From positions 1-64,000 of the forward strand of contig NZ_JBEPSH010000010.1 of assembly GCF_040548795.1 (NCBI RefSeq): DNA of 64,000 nt, given 5' to 3'. Source of the stretch: Ottowia thiooxydans_A. GTDB taxonomy: Bacteria > Pseudomonadota > Gammaproteobacteria > Burkholderiales > Burkholderiaceae_C. The translations under genes and the position numbers were made by a program. Shown here piece by piece: positions 61,295 through 64,000 of the stretch (positions within the stretch are counted from its first letter, which is position 1; every line of letters starts with the position of its first letter). Below the pieces are notes generated by a model. That model was not told where the DNA came from and made no database searches. It saw nothing but the letters and a program-made list of their open reading frames with translations.

Positions 61295-62134
61295 CTAAAC
61301 AACCCGCTGGCGCTGGTTCCCGAGGGGGCCACCGTCTAGTGTCATCACGTCGCCGCGCTTGAGGAATACAGGTGCCGGTTTGGCACCCAAGCCGACGCCT
61401 TCTGGTGTGCCGGTGATTACCAGGTCGCCGGGCAGCAAGGTCATGAAATGGCTTAGATAAGACACGATTTCGGCCACAGGAAAAATCATGTCGGCGGTGT
61501 TGCTTTGCTGTTTGGTTTGGCCATTGACTGCGAGCTTGAGCGCGATGTTTTGCGGATCCGGCAATTCGTCACTGGTCACCAACCAGGGGCCGATGGGACC
61601 AAACCCATCAAAGCTCTTGCCCTTGCTCCATTGCCCATTGCGCTTCATCTGCCAATCGCGTTCGGAGATGTCATTGGCAAGGCAGTAGCCAGCCACGTGC
61701 GAGAGCGCTTGTGCGACGGGGACTTTCCGCGCCCAGGTACCCATCACGAAACCAAGTTCGATTTCCCAGTCGCTGGCTTGTGAGCCTTCGGGGAGTTCGA
61801 CGTCATCGTTCGGGCCTGCGATACAACTGACGGCCTTTGTGAAAACAACAGGCTCTTTGGGAATTTCCATACCGGATTCTTCGGCATGCTTGCGGTAGTT
61901 CAAGCCAATGGCCACGAACTGCCGAATGCCGGTGAGAGGCGCACCCAGGCGCGTACCTTCTGGCACCAGCGGCATGCGCGATAAATCGATGGCCGCCAAG
62001 GCCTGCAGCTTGGCGGGCGCCATCCAGTCGGGGGTGAATTCAGGGACCAAAAGCGACAGGTCGCGGATTTGTCCGTCGGCATCAAGTGCGCCGGGTTTTT
62101 CCTGGCCTGCGGTTCCGTGGCGTAACAGCTTCAC
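61295..62134 (-). CDS. Fumarylacetoacetate hydrolase-family protein
   Basis: This 279-residue enzyme belongs to the FAH superfamily, whose members hydrolyse or decarboxylate 2-oxo and diketo acids using a divalent metal. The N-terminal lid ends near residue 70. The core shows GLNYRKHAEESGMEIPKEPVVF, a metal-binding DWEIELGFVMG (Glu-Glu) and GDLVITGTPEGVGLG near the C-terminus. Such enzymes act in degradation of aromatic compounds or ureidoglycolate. Its neighbours, a Bug-type receptor and an alpha/beta hydrolase on the same strand, support a catabolic role. Confidence 0.9.
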   Translation of the reverse strand: MKLLRHGTAGQEKPGALDADGQIRDLSLLVPEFTPDWMAPAKLQALAAIDLSRMPLVPEGTRLGAPLTGIRQFVAIGLNYRKHAEESGMEIPKEPVVFTKAVSCIAGPNDDVELPEGSQASDWEIELGFVMGTWARKVPVAQALSHVAGYCLANDISERDWQMKRNGQWSKGKSFDGFGPIGPWLVTSDELPDPQNIALKLAVNGQTKQQSNTADMIFPVAEIVSYLSHFMTLLPGDLVITGTPEGVGLGAKPAPVFLKRGDVMTLDGGPLGNQRQRVV

Positions 62135-62303
62135 TGGTTGTTCCTGGAGTTGATTGGCGAATGTCGGAGAGGAAAACGTCTTGGCTTGTAAGTCTAGTGG
62201 CGTGGATGGCTGATGGCTGAACCGAGCGTTTGAATCACAAACCTCCGTTCGGGCTGAGGTTCTATGGTTCTCAAGCGGAAGGTGGCGTTTGAACCAAAAA
62301 ACA

Positions 62304-62387
62304 CCGTTCGGGCTGAGCCTGTCGAAGCCTGCCCTGAAACTGTCGAAGTGACCTTGCGCAAGGCTTCGACAGGCTCAGCCCGAACGG
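62304..62387. repeat. 27-bp perfect inverted repeat (REP-like)
   Basis: CCGTTCGGGCTGAGCCTGTC... at 62304-62330 is matched exactly by its reverse complement at 62361-62387, with a 30-bp spacer. A partial copy lies at 62245-62258. The GGCTTCGACAGGCTCAGCCC core is a widespread proteobacterial intergenic repeat. It lies between the FAH-family gene and the receptor gene and could act as a terminator for the receptor transcript. Confidence 0.85.
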
Positions 62388-62400
62388 GAGGGGGAGGCCA

Positions 62401-63396
62401 TCAATCCTCGCGCTCGATATTGCGCAACTTCACCACACGCGTCCAGCGGTCTATCTCCCGTTGAACGCGAGAGCGCATTTCTTCGGGTGAAGAAGGTGCG
62501 GGGACACCCCCCAGTTGCGCAAACCGCTCGGCCGTTGCCGGCTCGGCGAGAACTGCCCGCAACTCCGTATTGAGACGGTCAATGATGGCCCGTGGCGTGC
62601 CGGGCGAGACTACGAGTCCCAGCCACGAAGTGGGGTCAACGCCGGGAAGGGTTTCAGAAATCGTCGGCACATTGGGAAAGTCTTTGAGGCGCTGCGAGGA
62701 AGACACCGCAAGCGGCCGCACCTGGCCATTCTTGAAGTTGACATTCAAGAAGGTCATGGTCTCGACGAACACATCAAGCCGCCCGCCCAGCAACTCTGTG
62801 TACGCTGGCGCTGCCCCCTTGAAGGGCACATGAATCATCTCCGTGCCTGATTCAATCTTGATCCACTCGCCAAGCAGGTGATGAAGGCTGCCGATGCCAG
62901 CGGACGACATGCTGAGTTTGCCCGGCTCTGCCTTGGCACGTGCCAGTAAATCCGCAAATGACTTGATGGGAGAGTCTGGCCTCACGCCAATGGCCATCGG
63001 GTATTCGATGATCGTCGACACCATGCCGAAGTCGTTCACCGGGTGGTAGGGCAGCTTTTTCTTCATTGCCGCAGATGTAGGATGCCCGCCGGTGAGCAAC
63101 ACCATGGTGTAGCCATCCGGCGGAGCTTTGGAGACGGCATCTTGCGCAATGATGCCGGTGGCTCCCAGGCGTTGCTCCACCATAATGGGCTGTCCAAGCC
63201 GCTCGCCAAGCTTTTGGGCTACGAACCGGCTGATGAGATCAGCGCTGCCGCCAGGCGTGAACCCGACGAGGAACTTGATGGGTTTTGACGGATAGTCCTG
63301 GGCCGCTGCAGGCACGCCCGACAGGAGACCGCAAAGTCCCGTGCAGACCGCCAGGGCGGTGAAAGCCAGGTGCCGACGGCGCGCGCGAATGTTCAT
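62401..63396 (-). CDS. Bug-family tripartite tricarboxylate transporter receptor
   Basis: This 331-residue periplasmic receptor has a signal peptide (LAFTALAVCTGLCGLLSGVPAAAQ) and the Bug-family start DYPSKPIKFLVGFTPGGSADLISR. Other family marks are GQPIMVEQRLGATGIIAQDAV and VPFKGAAPAYTELLGGRLD. Burkholderiales carry very many of these receptors, which bind small carboxylates, often without linked membrane genes. ATG at 63396 has a good ribosome site (AGGAGAC). The ligand is probably an organic acid or aromatic carboxylate used by the adjacent hydrolases. Confidence 0.92.
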   Translation of the reverse strand: MNIRARRRHLAFTALAVCTGLCGLLSGVPAAAQDYPSKPIKFLVGFTPGGSADLISRFVAQKLGERLGQPIMVEQRLGATGIIAQDAVSKAPPDGYTMVLLTGGHPTSAAMKKKLPYHPVNDFGMVSTIIEYPMAIGVRPDSPIKSFADLLARAKAEPGKLSMSSAGIGSLHHLLGEWIKIESGTEMIHVPFKGAAPAYTELLGGRLDVFVETMTFLNVNFKNGQVRPLAVSSSQRLKDFPNVPTISETLPGVDPTSWLGLVVSPGTPRAIIDRLNTELRAVLAEPATAERFAQLGGVPAPSSPEEMRSRVQREIDRWTRVVKLRNIERED

Positions 63397-63484
63397 GATT
63401 TGTCTCCTGTGGGTATATGTGCCTTCTGAGAGGCATCTGACGTGGTCGACATCGCCCTTTCGGGCAGGCTCGGGGTGGAGCGAA

Positions 63485-64000
63485 TCAGCGCACTGTGCGT
63501 TGCAGAAAATCCAGCCCCGCGCGGTTGAACTCCTGCGGAGACTCAAACTGGGACCAGTGAGAAGAGCGGTGAACTTCCACATATTCCACTTGCGGAATCA
63601 GCTCTGAAATGCGTTGGGCGGTTTCAAGAAAAATGTCCTTGTGGTCCACCGCGCCTATGACCAGCGTGGGCGCTTGAAGGCCGCGCCACTCGCTCTCTGC
63701 AATCATGTTGCGGGCACGAACCTCGGGCTCCTGCAGGCACAGAATGTGTTCCATGGCACGGCGCATGCCGGGTTGGCTGTAGACCGCTTGCCTCACACCC
63801 ACAAAGTCGTCTATACGGTTGTGCTCCTCAAGAATGAGGCCCTTGAACACGGCACTGACATTCGCCCAGCTGGGGTCATCCACCGCCTTGAAACGCGCAC
63901 CCTTGATGTCTGCCGACGTTTGCGCGTCGGTGAGCAGCCCCGCCGCAGAAACCAGCACCAGGCTCTGCGTTTTCTCCGGATGCGTCAAGGCAAATCGAAC
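63485..64000 (-). CDS. Alpha/beta hydrolase, C-terminal part (runs off the window)
   Basis: The reading frame is open to the window end, so the start lies outside. The visible 171 codons hold the part of the fold after the nucleophile elbow: FALTHPEKTQSLVLVSAAG, the cap domain, the strand APTLVIGAVDHKDIF with the catalytic Asp, and the His-bearing HRSSHWSQFESPQEF near the C-terminus. The pattern fits MhpC-like C-C hydrolases that cleave meta-ring fission products. It lies 88 bp upstream of the receptor gene, likely in one operon with it. Confidence 0.8.
   Translation of the reverse strand, partial: VRFALTHPEKTQSLVLVSAAGLLTDAQTSADIKGARFKAVDDPSWANVSAVFKGLILEEHNRIDDFVGVRQAVYSQPGMRRAMEHILCLQEPEVRARNMIAESEWRGLQAPTLVIGAVDHKDIFLETAQRISELIPQVEYVEVHRSSHWSQFESPQEFNRAGLDFLQRTVR

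Overview
The window reads as a high-GC betaproteobacterial chromosome segment, most likely Burkholderiales and probably Comamonadaceae. Supporting signs are a 1292-residue FAD/Fe-S oxidoreductase with the DUF3683-type layout, a Bug-type solute receptor, an Xps-order type II secretion operon, a hemA/prfA/prmC neighbourhood, and intergenic repeats of the GGCTTCGACAGGCTCAGCCC type. This placement rests on family recognition, not on a search. No rRNA, tRNA, CRISPR array or intact insertion sequence was seen.

Region 1 (about 0.2-9.4 kb, all minus strand) is a fatty-acid beta-oxidation operon. In transcription order it holds a TetR regulator with a palindromic operator in front of it, an acyl-CoA dehydrogenase, a small periplasmic DUF2147 protein, a fused 3-hydroxyacyl-CoA dehydrogenase/enoyl-CoA hydratase, a DUF559 nuclease-like gene set between palindromic repeats, a thiolase, an acyl-CoA thioesterase and an enoyl-CoA isomerase/hydratase. 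slmA and argB follow.

Region 2 (11.5-24.6 kb) is devoted to the cell surface. It has a WecA/MraY-like sugar-phosphate transferase, a 1.3k-residue multidomain protein (methyltransferase, beta-rich segment, coiled coil, GT2 and GT4 glycosyltransferases), an unknown small protein, and an operon of Wzm permease, Wzt ATPase with a C-terminal extension, and a methyltransferase. This is the part list of an ABC-transporter-dependent O-polysaccharide system whose chain end may be set by a methyltransferase and a coiled-coil ruler. Next come a parvulin prolyl isomerase, a strong terminator, a 582-residue secreted surface protein and a lipoprotein.

Region 3 (24.6-37.5 kb) starts with a gene-free stretch of 1.8 kb that contains one clear and one fainter decayed copy of the 3' end of gspD, spaced about 505-520 bp. 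The complete type II secretion operon gspE-F-G-H-I-J-K-L-M-N-D follows on the minus strand.

Region 4 (37.7-47.5 kb) holds the FAD/Fe-S oxidoreductase and the glycerol-3-phosphate uptake genes ugpB-A-E-C-Q.

Region 5 (47.5-61.2 kb) holds hemA, a type IV pilus minor-pilin operon (pilV-W-X-Y1-E-fimT) wedged between hemA and prfA, then prfA, a BON-domain lipoprotein, prmC and a NodIJ-type ABC exporter. Region 6 (61.3-64 kb) holds a fumarylacetoacetase-family enzyme, a Bug-type receptor and the C-terminal part of an alpha/beta hydrolase running off the window, which suggests uptake and breakdown of an organic acid. The type II secretion and pilin genes both need a prepilin peptidase, and none is encoded here.
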